From the NCBI GenBank assembly GCA_011051745.1, contig DRKO01000097.1, forward strand, positions 1-6,158: 6,158 nt of DNA, written 5' to 3'. The position numbers were made by a program, and so were the translations under genes. The notes beneath the pieces are model-generated. The model was not told the DNA's origin. It saw nothing but the letters and a program-made list of their open reading frames with translations, and did no database searches. The stretch is from Chloroflexota bacterium. GTDB taxonomy: Bacteria > Chloroflexota > Anaerolineae > Aggregatilineales > UBA3940. Below, one piece after another: positions 4,941 through 6,158 of this stretch; position 1 is the first letter of the stretch; each line of letters starts with the position of its first letter.

Positions 4941-6158
4941 CTACGCCGGAAGAGCATAGATGTGGTGATCATCGGAACCTATGTAAACCATATTATCAGC
5001 AGCGCGGGGCGAAGAGAGGATGGGGCCATCGCTCTGGAATCGCCATAGCAGATCCCCCGTCTCCGCATGGAGGCAGTATAAAGCCCCGTCCACAGCCCCT
5101 ATGTAGACCGAATTCTTATAGACGAAAGGAGAGGAGGTTACCTTGCTCCCTACGTTGAATTTCCAGACCTCACGCCCGCTCAGCGCATCAATAGCATAGA
5201 CATGGTTGTCTACCGAACCAAAGTAAACCCTGCCCTCGTAGTAGGCAGGAGATGAGACAACCTGTCCGCCGGTGCGGTATCTCCAGACCGGGTATCCCTG
5301 CTCGATATCCAGAGCATAGACATGCCAGTCATTAGATCCGACGTAGACCACACCCTCATGTACGAGGGGGGTTGACATCACCCGACGGCGAGTCTGGAAG
5401 CGCCAGCGCATCTCCCCCCCCAGGTCGAGGCAGAGGAAATCCCCGCTCTCCGTGCCGAAAAATACCCGCTCGCTCTCCTTATCAACAACCGGTGAAGAGC
5501 GGATCGGAGCCATAGCGTTGTAAGACCACACCTCACGCGCCAGCGAAGGGCCGGGCTTGAGTGCGTAAACCTTACCGTCATCCGATCCGAAGAAGACCAA
5601 CCCCAGCTCAAAATAGGGGGTTGTGAAGACCTTGCCTTCTGTTTTAAAGGCCCATCGTCGTTTCCCCGTCCGCACATCAACAGCATACAGACGATAGTCC
5701 GATGAGCCGATGTAAACGGCCCCACCTCCATAGACGGGGGAGGAGCCAATCCCGCCTTCGGTGGCAAACTTCCAGATAAGACCGCCCTCTCTGGCATCAA
5801 GAGCCCACAGATTGTTATCGTAAGCTCCTACAAAGAGCACGCCGTTATGGATCAGAGGGGTAGAGCGGACGGCGTCCTCCACCTTAAACGACCAGACAGG
5901 CAATACGCTGTCCACATCGCTGAACGCGGTTGGCGCGGCCGGAGCGCTGCGCGGAGCCGCCGCCGGGGGTGGAGGCACAGAACCCTCCCCCGGAGGGGCA
6001 TCAGCCGCCGGGGAAGGTGGCGAGGCTGGAACCGCCACCGTAACGGGTTGTGAAGCCCCTACGGCTTCAAGGGATTGCTTCATGGCCTCAGCGCTGGCGT
6101 AGCGGTCCTTCGGATCGTAGGCCAGCGCCCGCATTACAACGGCGGCCAGAGCATCCGG
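4941..6158 (-). CDS. Ser/Thr protein kinase with C-terminal PQQ-like beta-propeller (5' truncated)
   Basis: The gene runs off the right edge; 405 residues are visible. The first 33 (PDALAAVVMRALAYDPKDRY, then ASAEAMKQSLEAV) match the end of a Hanks-type kinase domain: the conserved Arg-containing DPKDRY segment and closing helix of subdomain XI. The catalytic residues would lie outside the window. Next comes a Pro/Ala-rich linker of about 54 residues, then eight repeats of about 40 residues from W89 to the end, each of the form W-x-F-x(6)-SSP-x(7)-V-Y-x-G-x-x-D-x-x-x-Y-A-L-D. This is a complete eight-bladed PQQ-like propeller. No membrane helix lies between kinase and propeller, unlike PASTA kinases, so the propeller is probably cytoplasmic. 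AfsK of Streptomyces has a comparable kinase-propeller order. I infer that the propeller senses a ligand or docks substrates. It is the first visible gene of the operon; any promoter lies outside. Confidence 0.92.
   Translation of the reverse strand, partial: PDALAAVVMRALAYDPKDRYASAEAMKQSLEAVGASQPVTVAVPASPPSPAADAPPGEGSVPPPPAAAPRSAPAAPTAFSDVDSVLPVWSFKVEDAVRSTPLIHNGVLFVGAYDNNLWALDAREGGLIWKFATEGGIGSSPVYGGGAVYIGSSDYRLYAVDVRTGKRRWAFKTEGKVFTTPYFELGLVFFGSDDGKVYALKPGPSLAREVWSYNAMAPIRSSPVVDKESERVFFGTESGDFLCLDLGGEMRWRFQTRRRVMSTPLVHEGVVYVGSNDWHVYALDIEQGYPVWRYRTGGQVVSSPAYYEGRVYFGSVDNHVYAIDALSGREVWKFNVGSKVTSSPFVYKNSVYIGAVDGALYCLHAETGDLLWRFQSDGPILSSPRAADNMVYIGSDDHHIYALPA
4944..5894 (-). repeat. Eight coding repeats of about 120 bp (propeller blades)
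   Basis: The propeller region consists of eight units of 40, 40, 42, 41, 40, 40, 40 and 34 residues, each starting with Trp (visible residues 89, 129, 169, 211, 252, 292, 332 and 372). The STP/SSP/TTP triplet and the V-Y/F-x-G-x-x-D core recur in nearly every unit. Units 3 and 4 are the most divergent: unit 3 lacks the D in its ALD position and unit 4 has an insertion (DKESER). The last unit is short, as expected when the chain ends on the final strand of the ring. Confidence 0.88.

Noticed and set aside
4944..5894. The 120-bp periodic repeats as a CRISPR or tandem DNA repeat
   Set aside because: The periodicity is at protein level (Trp, SSP, YxG, ALD positions); the DNA of the units differs widely and stays in one frame.
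1960..6158. Type VI secretion control cassette or a complete tellurite-resistance (Ter) locus
   Set aside because: Kinase, PP2C and FHA are shared with such loci, but no secretion component (Tss) or TerD/TerC-like gene is in the window, so the label would go beyond the evidence.

Overview
The window is a compact stretch of bacterial chromosome with moderately high GC. Nearly all of it is coded on the minus strand, with intergenic gaps of 0 to about 60 bases, apart from 150 bp upstream of the small heat-shock gene and 79 bp downstream of it. The gene mix is a kinase with a C-terminal propeller, a PP2C phosphatase, VWA and FHA proteins, and an OmpR-type regulator. Together with the style of the response regulator this suggests a Chloroflexota (Chloroflexi) bacterium. 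That placement is an inference from general resemblance, not from a marker gene.

Layout in order of transcription (right to left): (1) 6158-4941, the 3' part of a Hanks-type Ser/Thr kinase gene. It shows the last helix of the kinase domain, a Pro/Ala linker and a complete eight-repeat PQQ-like beta-propeller. (2) 4913-3972, a PP2C-family phosphatase with all metal-binding motifs. (3) 3941-2457, a J-domain (DnaJ-like) fused to a VWA domain with intact MIDAS, starting at GTG. (4) 2460-1960, a zinc ribbon plus FHA protein whose ATG overlaps the previous stop codon (ATGA). (5) 1901-1659, an unrecognised 80-residue protein. (6) 1620 (or 1656)-877, an OmpR/PhoB-type response regulator, followed by a clear intrinsic terminator (821-849). 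Then comes (7) a separately initiated Hsp20 gene, 720-262, with a perfect 12-bp hairpin behind it. On the plus strand, 1-182 is the tail of a membrane-anchored protein that converges on hsp20.

The reading I favour is that genes 1-4, and possibly 5-6, form one phospho-signalling operon. The kinase would write Ser/Thr phosphorylation, with its propeller as sensor or docking domain. The PP2C would erase it, the FHA protein would read phospho-threonine, and the J-VWA protein would be a metal-dependent scaffold able to recruit an Hsp70. The kinase/PP2C/VWA set resembles in outline the 'TerY-P' triads and the Ppk/Ppp/Fha cassettes of type VI secretion. No ter, cabinet-forming or secretion genes are visible here. 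The J-VWA fusion and the small unknown protein are the least conventional parts.
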